Virus record (IMG/VR): IMGVR_UViG_3300005731_000051
Span: 1 to 31,639 of that record
From: a virus
Reading direction: 5' to 3' (one strand)
Length of the DNA: 31,639 bases
Part shown: one piece after another, positions 7,701 to 15,375 of the stretch
How the letters are laid out: every line of letters begins with the position of its first letter
Numbering within the stretch: the stretch's first letter is position 1
Program-made: the position numbers and the translations under genes
Notes under the pieces: model-generated
What the model was told of the DNA's origin: nothing
Seen by the model: the letters and a program-made list of their open reading frames with translations, nothing else
Databases searched by the model: none

Positions 7701-10481
7701 CATATCCCAAGATGACTCTTCCCATCTTATATCCAAATCCTGTGTAAAGGTTGTAGCTGTAGCGTTATCGGTAACCTCTATGCCAACCATAGGATCCATC
7801 ACAAAAGTTCTCCATATCCAACTGAAACTACCATGATCTGCGTCTTGCCAATCAGATGGATTAGGTAGTGTATTACCAGGAACCATCGTACCCGTGGCTG
7901 CCCCACCTGCAGTTACACTAATACCCGTAGTCAGACCGGTAACAGTAGTATTCAGCGTCATAGTTACAGTAGGGGCTAATGTATTGGAAATGTCCACTTG
8001 CACAAATAACTCAGCTATAACTGATTGATCCAAAATAGAACCTGACTGCCCCAATATCTCTACCTGTAATGTGGTTTCTAAAATGTCTGGGTTACCTGTC
8101 TGTTCTACAAAATCATAAGCTTGATCATACATTTCACCAATCTGCTCCCCTATAGAACGTGGGTGAACTGATGGGTTAGGCTGTCTTAAGAAAATTACAA
8201 AATTATAACCGTTAGGGTTATAGAAGTCTTCTGGCGGAGAACCTGCAGGTATTGCATATGTGTATGGTGTCAATACTTGCTCGTAAGTATCAATCTTTCC
8301 TGAAGGCGGTGCTATATTTAAGCCTCCAAAAGGAGCTTTAGCTATGACAGGATTTTGATCCACCATCATACCCTTACTTTCATTGTTAAAAATAGAAGCA
8401 AATAATGGGGCATCCACTAGCATATCTGATGCGTAGAATGACCAATAATTAGCTATGTCAGACCCTTCAACAGTATCATTCACACCCCCTATACTTAAAC
8501 CATTCACGGCTCCTTGATAAGTTTTTTGTTGAGGTATAATTTCCTTGTTAAACTTAACGAAGTCTAACATACGGCCTGGAGCTGGCAATATCTTACAAGC
8601 ACCTATAGGGTATTTATCCCCAGCCGTAGTCCCAGCATAAACGCCGTTTAAAGATCCTTCGCCTAAACAGCCTATACCATTCCATATAGGTAATATAGTA
8701 CCATTAGATTCATGCCAGTCTACTCGTGTAGCACCCAGTGTAACATCTTCACCATCTTCACGAACATGCAGATTTCTTTCCCCTGTGGACAACTGATCTA
8801 CTTGACCGGCGTGACCAGCCATAATAGGTTCTCTAAAGGCATTACAAATATAGCCTTGTATAATAGCGTCTTTCTTTCTAGTTTTACGTACAAAGAAGAA
8901 ACCGTCAGTATTTTCTACTATATATGGGTGGTTACGTATAGAAGAGACATTCACTCTGAAGTATCTTACCATAGTATCTTCACCACCATTAGTTAATTTT
9001 GTTCTGCATTTATTGGTACGATATACACCTAACCTGTTTTCGGATGAAGTAGCGTCCTTATAACCATCATCTGTAGTGATAGGAGTTATACCTGTATAAC
9101 TGAAGTTATCTTCATAATTATCACCGCCTCGTATAGGCAATGCAGGTGTTGTACCTTGACCTTCCTTTAGTATAAATACTATACCAACTTCATAAGTCTC
9201 GCCGGCCCAATACCCTAAATTGTGATAAACATTATCTGGATCCGCATAACCAGTCCCTATCTCCTTAATAGGGATCTGCATATCTACCTCTTCAATCCTT
9301 AACCTCTGAGCTAACTCCTTAAGAGTCTCAAAATCATTATTCCTAGAAGTAATATTTCCGAACAACAATCTATCATTATACTGCGTCATTGTTTTAACAG
9401 TATGGATAGATGAGTAGTCAATATTCAAATTTGATGAGGTGATATCACTAGTAGATTCACTGCCGTAAATATTTATGAACATCTCGTCCTCATCTCCTAT
9501 ATCATATATATTAGATATTTCCTTGATTGTAGTAACAGTGCTAGTTTCTCCCTCAGCTTTAGAGTAATATACTCTCACACCGCTGAAAGTCTTATCCAAG
9601 TTAGACAACTTGAATTTTACCATCTTATCAGTGGTATCACCAGATTTTGTTCCGTGATCATTGTAAGCAACAGCAACCGTACGAGATTCCTCTATAAGAT
9701 CTGTTAAAGCTCCATCACTATCTGTGTATCTAAAGTAAAATTTGTAATCTCCACCATCTAGTATACCGCCAGTTTGTACACCCAAGAATTCCAGGTCAGG
9801 GATCTTATTGGCTTGGCGAATTAGACGAGTACCACCGAATCTTTGGTTAGAGTATGTGTTGGTGTCTCTATCTTGTCTACGATCAGCAATAGCAGCTTGC
9901 TTACCATTCTCACTTAAACGGAAACGGCTATTTACTAAACGTGGCGGATTATAATCATCCGTGAAAATAATATTAACAGACTCGTCATAAGACGGCTGTA
10001 CTTCAACTTCTATAAGTCTATCAGAAATAAAATTAAGTAATTGTGTTCTGAATGGATCAGTATAGTTAACATCGTCATCTAAAACTATATCAGAAGTCGA
10101 TGTAGAGAAGTTGTATAAAGGAGCATATTCGTCCTTGAGAGGTAAGTAGAAATTGGGGTCTATATTACTTTGGGCTAATAAACTATTCCAGTCTGGCGAA
10201 GGAAAAGTACCTATTTCACCCTCAAAGAATCCCCCATCTGTAGAATCAAATCTACCAGAAATAATATAGGCTATGTCATTAAACACTTCAACACCTAGAG
10301 GTTTAAACCCTTCAGTAAGAGTAGTCTTTACATGATTACCCTCCATGTTTTGCAGTATCAATTGGTTCTCCCCTTTAGTTGTGAGAGTGGCATTGATAGC
10401 ATCAGTCATCACATTAGGTTGTGTATTAACCGGATGTGAATCAGTATTTAATTCTGAAAATGTATTAACTGAGTTTGCCAT
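4779..10481 (-). CDS. Giant tail protein (1900 aa), crAss-like tail stabilisation/muzzle-type
   Basis: This is the largest gene in the window. The N-terminus (MANSVNTFSELNTDSHPVNT) and the following 350 residues contain many DGG/DGD turns and beta-strands (GGDYKFYFRYTDSDG). An acidic, proline-rich hinge lies at about residues 1490-1590. A conserved-looking segment, NKWISRLSWNPLWTFN, follows, and the protein ends IRVRVMYEGYNYYTIQAIIS. This architecture, its size and its place after the ring proteins and before the fibres match the long tail stabilisation proteins of crAss-like phages, which form the distal part of the short tail. It overlaps the preceding gene by 17 bases. There is no tape-measure-like coiled coil, which supports a short-tailed virion. 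The family assignment is by resemblance, not by search. Confidence 0.7.
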   Translation of the reverse strand: MANSVNTFSELNTDSHPVNTQPNVMTDAINATLTTKGENQLILQNMEGNHVKTTLTEGFKPLGVEVFNDIAYIISGRFDSTDGGFFEGEIGTFPSPDWNSLLAQSNIDPNFYLPLKDEYAPLYNFSTSTSDIVLDDDVNYTDPFRTQLLNFISDRLIEVEVQPSYDESVNIIFTDDYNPPRLVNSRFRLSENGKQAAIADRRQDRDTNTYSNQRFGGTRLIRQANKIPDLEFLGVQTGGILDGGDYKFYFRYTDSDGALTDLIEESRTVAVAYNDHGTKSGDTTDKMVKFKLSNLDKTFSGVRVYYSKAEGETSTVTTIKEISNIYDIGDEDEMFINIYGSESTSDITSSNLNIDYSSIHTVKTMTQYNDRLLFGNITSRNNDFETLKELAQRLRIEEVDMQIPIKEIGTGYADPDNVYHNLGYWAGETYEVGIVFILKEGQGTTPALPIRGGDNYEDNFSYTGITPITTDDGYKDATSSENRLGVYRTNKCRTKLTNGGEDTMVRYFRVNVSSIRNHPYIVENTDGFFFVRKTRKKDAIIQGYICNAFREPIMAGHAGQVDQLSTGERNLHVREDGEDVTLGATRVDWHESNGTILPIWNGIGCLGEGSLNGVYAGTTAGDKYPIGACKILPAPGRMLDFVKFNKEIIPQQKTYQGAVNGLSIGGVNDTVEGSDIANYWSFYASDMLVDAPLFASIFNNESKGMMVDQNPVIAKAPFGGLNIAPPSGKIDTYEQVLTPYTYAIPAGSPPEDFYNPNGYNFVIFLRQPNPSVHPRSIGEQIGEMYDQAYDFVEQTGNPDILETTLQVEILGQSGSILDQSVIAELFVQVDISNTLAPTVTMTLNTTVTGLTTGISVTAGGAATGTMVPGNTLPNPSDWQDADHGSFSWIWRTFVMDPMVGIEVTDNATATTFTQDLDIRWEESSWDMQVANLTLNSTADVNSVKELYLESHTFCPEPMTDPSTMTTLPADQQDDQRKIYMSYVLGGQDGFSNDQFASRSDRNLFYGLGTSYFNPVSAALGGASYTYDPTVLFTPHNLDLGFSPTGLQDDTITDVYNWDPEDATATDCRMAIMWQHNANFEDYVGVRLSIWEPQFLFALHNDWDGMALNLDSNSSASSFVERFAVDGVRLAAQVNVYNSPSGVISPTEWKLKYSNSNIDETYHAITKRFRWDDPNFDNWVNIFGGDCFMTYTYKRISRPLGVPGVETAQDWKAYHYHNRAPGLIPHGIVFPMVQECNYNTALRAYEFYSAEEKVLYGKDRSFYPLDEIDALRSSKQPESHGYNHGYTWVDSDRVFAALNDRAPSLNINYGNRVMVSAPAIAGNFFNGYTDFSGLNYRDYNKQLGEITAIITHGDYAYCIFEAGVGVIPINQRTMVTQQTGGVFLDDAEVLAQKMQIISSEYGSDQQFSVIKTDEYVYGVDFNKNKVWRIVSQGGGHRLELISDFAIQSILNVYKERLTANQLSNAVKTNYDRERNNVIFSYYSELFGNYVTDFYQLVEDPNPPVEEDTGTTIDPDEQVALSARINNAVAKANGNADGETAEETAKRKAYVSVKDYSVGQEVPADDLVVSPDDNPDIDTPSVENEDGELVPINETDPYGNYIPQLWRSNDLGTVYWNETLNKWISRLSWNPLWTFNLESKLFSFNALADQETIWEHFSQEVPHCHFYGHQEKFVFEFVIVDNSSAQKILNNLMFICNREFPGRITYGLLENDFDYELTDATTASGLGGQDNGYTELLKQRQEPNPMSPLGNGNINAWDTVTTGIVDNNGTMVTAFTMSATNGDPISQEESERIVGGYMTWNGVIYIIGPSFESNGVFYNEVWDQNGNNIAGALPATWDFNSVDFGIIQQNMEYNEDHLYIEVGQGDDQSRVRDKAIRVRVMYEGYNYYTIQAIISNFVYSFG

Positions 10482-11238
10482 ACTTTTTATTTCTTTCGCG
10501 AGACATGCGTTGTTTAACTACAGTCCTCATAACTTTATCATGCATACGACCTAAAGGGCGATAAAATCTTATCTCCCCATCTCCATCAATTATACGCACT
10601 TCTTCACCCCTGTTAAGATGGTAACGTAATCTTTTTACGCAGTATCTTATCAGCTGTGCTAATTTCTGCTCCTTAATATAAGAAAATTCCTCGTAAACCA
10701 CAGGCAAGAAATAATCAATGTCTCTGGGCAGATTACTGAAACCATTCCCGCTATTTGCGCGTTTTACCATTTCTGCGAATATCTTCTTATTAACATATAC
10801 ACCTAAATGTTGTTTACGGTCTTTAATCTTGTATTTCATCATTGGTATCTTATAATCTGTCATCATAAGATCAAATTGATGGTACTTGTTATTCTTACGG
10901 AAACCTTTAGCAGCCTTATCATTCATCCATCCCATATAAATTTCTGGTTTGTTCGGGCTGTTATTAGGCATTATAATCTTACCTTTACCCATAGCTACTT
11001 CATATAGAACAGCTTTGAGCCAAGTAACAAAGATCTTACGCACCAACGCACTGTTGTCCTTAGTATTGTAAATGTGCTGTAACTTCCCGGCTGGGCAGTC
11101 TTTGGTACGCACTAAATATCTTTTTGCTATCACAGGATCATTCGGTAAAACGTCCTTCAATGTGAGCATGAGGGTAGTATCGTAGTCAGCTACCTTTTTG
11201 CGTTTGCCTGTATGTGGATTGTAAACGTATCTTCCCAT
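10465..11238 (-). CDS. Basic tail-module protein with HU/IHF-like segments (257 aa)
   Basis: The protein is very basic (MGRYVYNPHTGKRKKVADYD at the start, RMSRERNKKYGKLS at the end). Two segments look like the helix-helix-beta start of HU/IHF proteins: about residues 65-95 (LVRKIFVTWLKAVLYEVAMG then KGKIIMP) and 190-230 (EQKLAQLIRYCVKRLRYHL then NRGEEVRIIDGDGEIRFY). The second is the better match, with the L-x-x-G-E-x-V pattern. IHF-like proteins are known in crAss-like structural blocks, where they occur among tail genes. It abuts the previous gene with a one-base overlap at 11238 and overlaps the 1900-aa gene. Whether it binds DNA or uses this fold as a tail ring is open. Confidence 0.5.
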   Translation of the reverse strand: MGRYVYNPHTGKRKKVADYDTTLMLTLKDVLPNDPVIAKRYLVRTKDCPAGKLQHIYNTKDNSALVRKIFVTWLKAVLYEVAMGKGKIIMPNNSPNKPEIYMGWMNDKAAKGFRKNNKYHQFDLMMTDYKIPMMKYKIKDRKQHLGVYVNKKIFAEMVKRANSGNGFSNLPRDIDYFLPVVYEEFSYIKEQKLAQLIRYCVKRLRYHLNRGEEVRIIDGDGEIRFYRPLGRMHDKVMRTVVKQRMSRERNKKYGKLS

Positions 11239-12005
11239 TACTGCATAGACTTATAACTAGACCAAAATACTTTACGGTCATGTCGTGTCATAGCAGATAA
11301 CATACGGTTAAGGTGATTCTGAGATACATATTCAGGAATCTTAGCTGCAGCCATCTTACGACCACTTTCCATCTTAATATACTCCAGCATATTCAAAGCC
11401 CCTTGATCGCCCATAAACGCTTTCTTTTGTGTATCTATGAACTTCATTTTGTAAGCTATGGCTTCCGCCTCTTTACGAGTAATAAGTGGATTACCATCAT
11501 TATCAACACATGTACCACGGTATATTACTACACCGGTACTACCTACCCAGTCTTCATCAAAGTGTAAAGTATAATTACCTAAAGTGCCCTGCAATTCGTA
11601 AGGGATGAATTCTCCTTTAGGGTGTAAACGGCTTTGCTGATCATCTATATTTACTCTGTAAGCATTAGGGTTAGTGATAGCATCAGCAAAGTGACTGTGG
11701 TTAGGCCTTACGATTTGCTCCGCATGAAATAAAATTACGCGGTCTCCATACTGATCTCTCCATTCCTGACCTGTACTAACAGCCTCAATAAACTCTACAT
11801 TACACGGTAATTGTACTGTACGAGAATTGTCTATCTCAAACTCAAATGCATGAATAGCTGTAGCAATATTTCCTATATCCCGCCATATATTGTATGCACG
11901 TTCTACATAATCATCTTCATGTAGGTACGTATCAAAAAGATCTTGTAAAAGATATTTCCCATACATAAAATCGTAAAACGGTTTAGCTGCTTGTTCCTGT
12001 GCCAT
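11238..12005 (-). CDS. Neck/tail ring protein (255 aa), P22 gp4-like candidate
   Basis: The N-terminal 70 residues are helical (DYVERAYNIWRDIGNIATAI), followed by a beta part (RTVQLPCNVEFIEAVSTG, then HFDEDWVGSTGVVIYRGTC) and a C-terminal helical part (ALNMLEYIKMESGRKMAAA). A helical adaptor with an inserted beta domain is typical of head-to-tail connector proteins of short-tailed phages, sometimes called tail tubular proteins. Its stop and start codons are fused to those of the neighbours (ferritin TAATG at 12005). By position it should lie in the portal-proximal rings. I do not recognise the family with certainty. Confidence 0.55.
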   Translation of the reverse strand: MAQEQAAKPFYDFMYGKYLLQDLFDTYLHEDDYVERAYNIWRDIGNIATAIHAFEFEIDNSRTVQLPCNVEFIEAVSTGQEWRDQYGDRVILFHAEQIVRPNHSHFADAITNPNAYRVNIDDQQSRLHPKGEFIPYELQGTLGNYTLHFDEDWVGSTGVVIYRGTCVDNDGNPLITRKEAEAIAYKMKFIDTQKKAFMGDQGALNMLEYIKMESGRKMAAAKIPEYVSQNHLNRMLSAMTRHDRKVFWSSYKSMQ

Positions 12006-12574
12006 TATAATACTTTTTTACCCATCTCAGTATCTAGTAATCTCAAAGCAGCTCCTTCAGTACCGAATGCTTTTAATTGGTCTTCCCAATCTAAGATTTT
12101 TGCAACTTCCTCATGCTGCTCTTTCATGTAGCGACTACTAAGCTCTAGAAGTAAAAAGTCTGCTTTTTGCATAGCTGTTTTAGAAAGATCATTGCATTGT
12201 TGTGTGATCTCTACTTCATGGGCTAAAGATTCTTTAATAATAGCTGGTAAAGAAGTATAAGTATTCTTTACTTCTGGTATAGTTTGATACTTAGGTTGCA
12301 CACCTAAACCTATAAGGTATCCCCTTGACCATTCAGCATGAGCCCATTCTTCTTTAGCATAATCCTTCCACAAAGCACCGGCTCCGAGATAACCATTATT
12401 ACATAGCCAAGCAGACATAGCGTCATATAAACGAGCGCTTTTCTCTTCTTCTATTATACGGTAATTTAAAGCGTCTACTACTTCTTGCGAGTATAGAGTA
12501 TCTATACTATTAATTTTAGCGGCAGTTGTTCTAGTGAAAGTTGCTGCGGTCGGGGTTGTTTTTCCTACTGACAT
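12005..12574 (-). CDS. Non-haem ferritin (ferroxidase) in the tail operon
   Basis: The 189-aa product aligns by eye with bacterial FtnA over its four helices. Residues matching the E. coli ferroxidase and third iron sites are all present: E43 (FtnA E17), Y50 (Y24), E75/E76 and H79 (E49/E50, H53), E120 (E94), and E152, Q153, E155, E156 (E126, Q127, E129, E130). Segments such as LYDAMSAW, YAKEEWAHAEW and KEQHEEVAKI are close to FtnA. Ferritins oxidise Fe(II) and store it as mineral in a 24-subunit shell. Here about 30 Ser/Thr/Ala-rich residues precede helix A, an extension that could dock to the virion. The gene is coupled on both sides to tail genes (TAATATG upstream, TAATG downstream), so it is co-translated with structural proteins. 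A role in the particle is inferred; the enzyme family is near certain. Confidence 0.92.
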   Translation of the reverse strand: MSVGKTTPTAATFTRTTAAKINSIDTLYSQEVVDALNYRIIEEEKSARLYDAMSAWLCNNGYLGAGALWKDYAKEEWAHAEWSRGYLIGLGVQPKYQTIPEVKNTYTSLPAIIKESLAHEVEITQQCNDLSKTAMQKADFLLLELSSRYMKEQHEEVAKILDWEDQLKAFGTEGAALRLLDTEMGKKVL

Positions 12575-12575
12575 A

Positions 12576-13280
12576 TTATGTTACTTTATCTTCTTGTGTA
12601 TTAGGCATCTTAGGTACCTGCAGTTGTCTGTAATATCTAATCCATTTTTCTGTTAGAGCGTCAATAATGGCCATTTGCATATGTTGAGGCGCTGGATATT
12701 CTTCGTTTAAGAAATTCGGATTGGTTGGGTCAATAAAACTAGGTTGCTCAAATATAGCTCTTACTTTTACAAATTGTAAAGGGTTGTAAGGGCTCATATT
12801 AAAGAACCACATATCTAATTTACCATTTTCATTAGGCGCTAAATCTACCCAAATAAAAGGTTTGTGTCTAGTTTTAATTCTGACTCTGTGGGTACGGATA
12901 TCATCCGGGTGATAGTATACTTTGAAACTCTCACGCATATTATTAAGACCAACATATTCAACTGGGTTTACCCCAAACAAAGGAGATATAGCTGGTATTT
13001 CTACACGCGGAATACTGGCGTCCGGATCTTTCAGTAAATCTTCTGTACAGTCTAATCCAGGTGTGAGGTTATCACATACCAACTTCTGTAGAGGTAATTC
13101 CTGCACCAAAAACTTAGGATTAAGTTTATTTGTGATTGCATATTTATGCGCAAAATCTGCACGCTGTAAATCTATCTCAGCATACAACTGCTCCAAGCTA
13201 AACGCCTGATCTGCTATGTTACCATCTAAGCCATCAGCAATGCGATTTCTACAGGCGCTGGCCATTTCTGAGTGAGTCAT
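12576..13280 (-). CDS. Neck/tail structural protein (234 aa)
   Basis: The first 60 residues look helical (AFSLEQLYAEIDLQRADFAH), then a mixed region with RVEIPAISPLFGVNPVEYVG, a beta part (HRVRIKTRHKPFIWVDLAP) and a C-terminal helix (MAIIDALTEKWIRYYRQLQV). No catalytic motif is seen. The gene starts directly after a perfect palindrome and a terminator, so it may begin a new transcript that includes ferritin and the tail genes downstream. It probably belongs to the ring or hub of the short tail. The family is not recognised. Confidence 0.6.
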   Translation of the reverse strand: MTHSEMASACRNRIADGLDGNIADQAFSLEQLYAEIDLQRADFAHKYAITNKLNPKFLVQELPLQKLVCDNLTPGLDCTEDLLKDPDASIPRVEIPAISPLFGVNPVEYVGLNNMRESFKVYYHPDDIRTHRVRIKTRHKPFIWVDLAPNENGKLDMWFFNMSPYNPLQFVKVRAIFEQPSFIDPTNPNFLNEEYPAPQHMQMAIIDALTEKWIRYYRQLQVPKMPNTQEDKVT

Positions 13281-13294
13281 AAAATTCGAATTTT
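13281..13294. repeat. 14-bp perfect palindrome before a tail gene
   Basis: AAAATTCGAATTTT lies immediately before the start codon of the 234-aa gene. It could be an operator or simply A/T-rich leader sequence with symmetry by chance. Confidence 0.4.
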
Positions 13295-13335
13295 GTACTC
13301 CTTATTAATAGAGAAAAATATTGGAGATATAAAGT

Positions 13336-13363
13336 AAAAAGGCCCGCCATATAGACGAGCCTT
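13336..13363 (-). terminator. Rho-independent terminator after the 351-aa gene
   Basis: On the minus strand AAGGCTCG (13363-13356) pairs with CGGGCCTT (13346-13339) around a nine-base loop, with one G-U pair, and a T run follows. It closes the transcript of the Ala-rich virion protein. Confidence 0.85.
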
Positions 13364-13388
13364 CTTTTTAATGGAAAGTGTTTTACGC

Positions 13389-14444
13389 TTATGCGATGAA
13401 TGCAGCGCTAGTGTCAACAGTTGATCCGTCAGCAATGATAAGACCTTCAGTAAGGTACTCAGCATTAGTTGGAGCAGCAACAACGTTAAGAGTAACGTTA
13501 GCAGACATTGGAGCAACAGCTTGGTTTGCAACCAATAGAGCAGCCAATTGATCGATAACATCATCCGCAGCAATCAAATTCTCATTGATGAACAATGTGA
13601 AAGAGTGCATAGAAGCAACTCCACCCACAGCTCCACCACCTACAGAAGTATTTCCGTAATCAGCAGCGTTAGTAGCCAAGTTAGCGTCGAAGTTAGAGAT
13701 GTAATCAAAAGTTACCTCTGTATAAGATCCACGTACATCTACTTGAGTAGAAGCGTTATCAACTCCGTAAGGGTCGTTGTTCAACGCAGTAGCCATTCTT
13801 ACAGACTCTTCTAGGAATTTCCCAGTACCGTGACCTTCAGAAGGCTCAGTAGTAACTGTTTCAACCATCAAAGCCCAGAAACCTGCAGATCCCGCAGAAC
13901 CTGGAGTATAAGAACGAATCTCGAAAGATTTGAAATCAATAGATCCTAGAGCATCACCTGTAACTGTTACAGAAGTACCACCGTCAGCCAAAGTCAACAA
14001 TGGAGTACCAACAGTAAAGCTAGCTAACCATGCATCATAAGCAGCAACAATCGCGTCAACGATGTCAGCAGCAGTAATATTAGCTAGAGGAGCAGTTTGT
14101 AGTATGAAAGAACGACCTGATCCAATTCCGTTCTGTGTAAGAACTTCTGATTGGTAACGCCCAGTTTCCAACTTAATAGCAACTTCAACAACATCACCTA
14201 CAGCAAGTCCAGTTGGAGCAACGATAGCGAAGTCAGAAACACCAGCAACAGCAGAGGCAGAACGACGCATTTTCATTTTTGCGATTCTAGCAGAATCAAA
14301 ATCTCCGAATCCTTCTACAAGAAGACGGTCTCCAGCAACTACAGCAGCAGAAGTAGCTCTTTGTGTAGCTGGGTTAGCAGGGTCTAAGATAAAGAAATCA
14401 GCAGCTGAATTTACAACTCTAATTTTATCTGATAATGTAAACAT
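13389..14444 (-). CDS. Ala/Thr/Ser-rich virion protein with its own terminator (351 aa)
   Basis: The product is strikingly poor in Cys and His and rich in Ala, Val, Thr, Ser and Gly, like abundant phage structural proteins. N-terminal beta segments (KIRVVNSAADFFILDPAN) lead to TAADIVDAIVAAYDAWLASF (about 130-145), then GSIDFKSFEIRSYTPGS and YTEVTFDYISNFD, and a C-terminal ASMHSFTLFINENL. The pattern suggests a beta-sandwich shell or tube protein rather than an enzyme. A strong terminator follows at once, as after the major capsid gene, which fits high, separately controlled expression. It could be a head decoration protein or a tail ring or tube component; I cannot choose. Confidence 0.65.
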   Translation of the reverse strand: MFTLSDKIRVVNSAADFFILDPANPATQRATSAAVVAGDRLLVEGFGDFDSARIAKMKMRRSASAVAGVSDFAIVAPTGLAVGDVVEVAIKLETGRYQSEVLTQNGIGSGRSFILQTAPLANITAADIVDAIVAAYDAWLASFTVGTPLLTLADGGTSVTVTGDALGSIDFKSFEIRSYTPGSAGSAGFWALMVETVTTEPSEGHGTGKFLEESVRMATALNNDPYGVDNASTQVDVRGSYTEVTFDYISNFDANLATNAADYGNTSVGGGAVGGVASMHSFTLFINENLIAADDVIDQLAALLVANQAVAPMSANVTLNVVAAPTNAEYLTEGLIIADGSTVDTSAAFIA

Positions 14445-14583
14445 AATTTAATGTTTTTGTGTAATACTTATACCAGTGTAGCATTACGGTTTTATAAAAT
14501 AAGGCCTGAGCTGGTATCCCACGCCTGATCATTTGATCTCCCCATAGATAACATTTTAAAGTATTATCACCAGGGTAAGTCAT
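14425..14583 (-). CDS. Small protein between two structural genes (52 aa)
   Basis: This frame is too short for ordinary ORF lists. It starts ATG 14583, seven bases after the stop of the 258-aa gene, and ends TAA 14427-14425 after overlapping the start of the 351-aa gene by 20 bases. The peptide begins MTYPGDNTLKCYLWGDQMI and ends with a Tyr-rich basic stretch (HWYKYYTKTLNY). It fills a 146-base gap in an otherwise tightly packed region and looks protein-like. No family is recognised. Translation would be coupled to that of its neighbours. Confidence 0.5.
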   Translation of the reverse strand: MTYPGDNTLKCYLWGDQMIRRGIPAQALFYKTVMLHWYKYYTKTLNYVYIIR

Positions 14584-14590
14584 GAAAATC

Positions 14591-15367
14591 TTATGGTTGT
14601 ATAGATTGGTTTACAGCAGGGTTAGTCTGTAGTCGAGGATCAGAACTAGCCTCTAAGACTAGTTTCACGATACGTTTGATGATTTCTCTGCAAGCGTATT
14701 CTGGCCACTCCATTTCTAGAGAAGTATCTAAAGGAAGGTCTCTTTGTTGCACAGTTAAATTAAGTGCTCTAGGCTCTTTCAAGTAATCGATATACACAGA
14801 ACCTATTGCGTACTGATTTAAATCCCCTGCAAAATAAATAAGATCTGTTACAGCGTTGTTAGATCCATCAATAAATTGGTGGTAAGGTCGCTTAAAATCT
14901 GGTTTGAGGAAAGAGTTATTAATAATCCCGTTTGCAATATCTCTAGTTAACCTTTTAGAAGGAGTACTAATTTCGTATCCTGCTGGGTAGCATCTATGAG
15001 GCCGTAAGTTTATAACACCTACATGAGAACCTAACATATGCCAATAATTGTCCGGTGCTTTAAACTGGTAGAAGCCAGAATCATATCTGTTACCTACTGC
15101 TATAGGAAGGTTGGTTTCAGCAACGCCGCCTGACCAATTTCCAACCAGAGACAAACCTGACGACGTAATTGCAAACGTCGCCGAGGTTGTCAATGGACTC
15201 AAATCATCTGATAACTGTTGCGTAGTTTCGAAAAGATTATAACGCTCATTAGAGTACTCTTGGATAGCCTTTGTACCCCAGTAGTTATAGTCGTCTAAGT
15301 GTAGAGAAGGAGCTTTAGCTTTTCTCAATTCTCTTAGCACATTTTCGTAAACCTGCTTTTCAGTCAT
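14591..15367 (-). CDS. Putative head-tail ring/adaptor protein (258 aa)
   Basis: An N-terminal helix (MTEKQVYENVLRELRKAKAP) is followed by DDYNYWGTKAIQEYSNERYN, a beta-rich centre (about 60-200, with YWHMLGSHVGVINLRP and SVYIDYLKEPRALN) and a C-terminal helix (WPEYACREIIKRIVKLVLEA) ending SSDPRLQTNPAVNQ. A long C-terminal helix ending in a D-P-R motif is a familiar look for ring/adaptor proteins of crAss-like and related phages. It follows the 298-aa gene by eight bases. I infer a place in the neck below the portal. No enzymatic motif was seen. Confidence 0.6.
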   Translation of the reverse strand: MTEKQVYENVLRELRKAKAPSLHLDDYNYWGTKAIQEYSNERYNLFETTQQLSDDLSPLTTSATFAITSSGLSLVGNWSGGVAETNLPIAVGNRYDSGFYQFKAPDNYWHMLGSHVGVINLRPHRCYPAGYEISTPSKRLTRDIANGIINNSFLKPDFKRPYHQFIDGSNNAVTDLIYFAGDLNQYAIGSVYIDYLKEPRALNLTVQQRDLPLDTSLEMEWPEYACREIIKRIVKLVLEASSDPRLQTNPAVNQSIQP

Positions 15368-15375
15368 CGTTTAGT

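Noticed and set aside
13277-13573. 98-aa Leu-rich minus-strand frame
   Set aside because: It overlaps the end of the 351-aa gene and runs through the terminator; Leu-rich low-complexity shadow.
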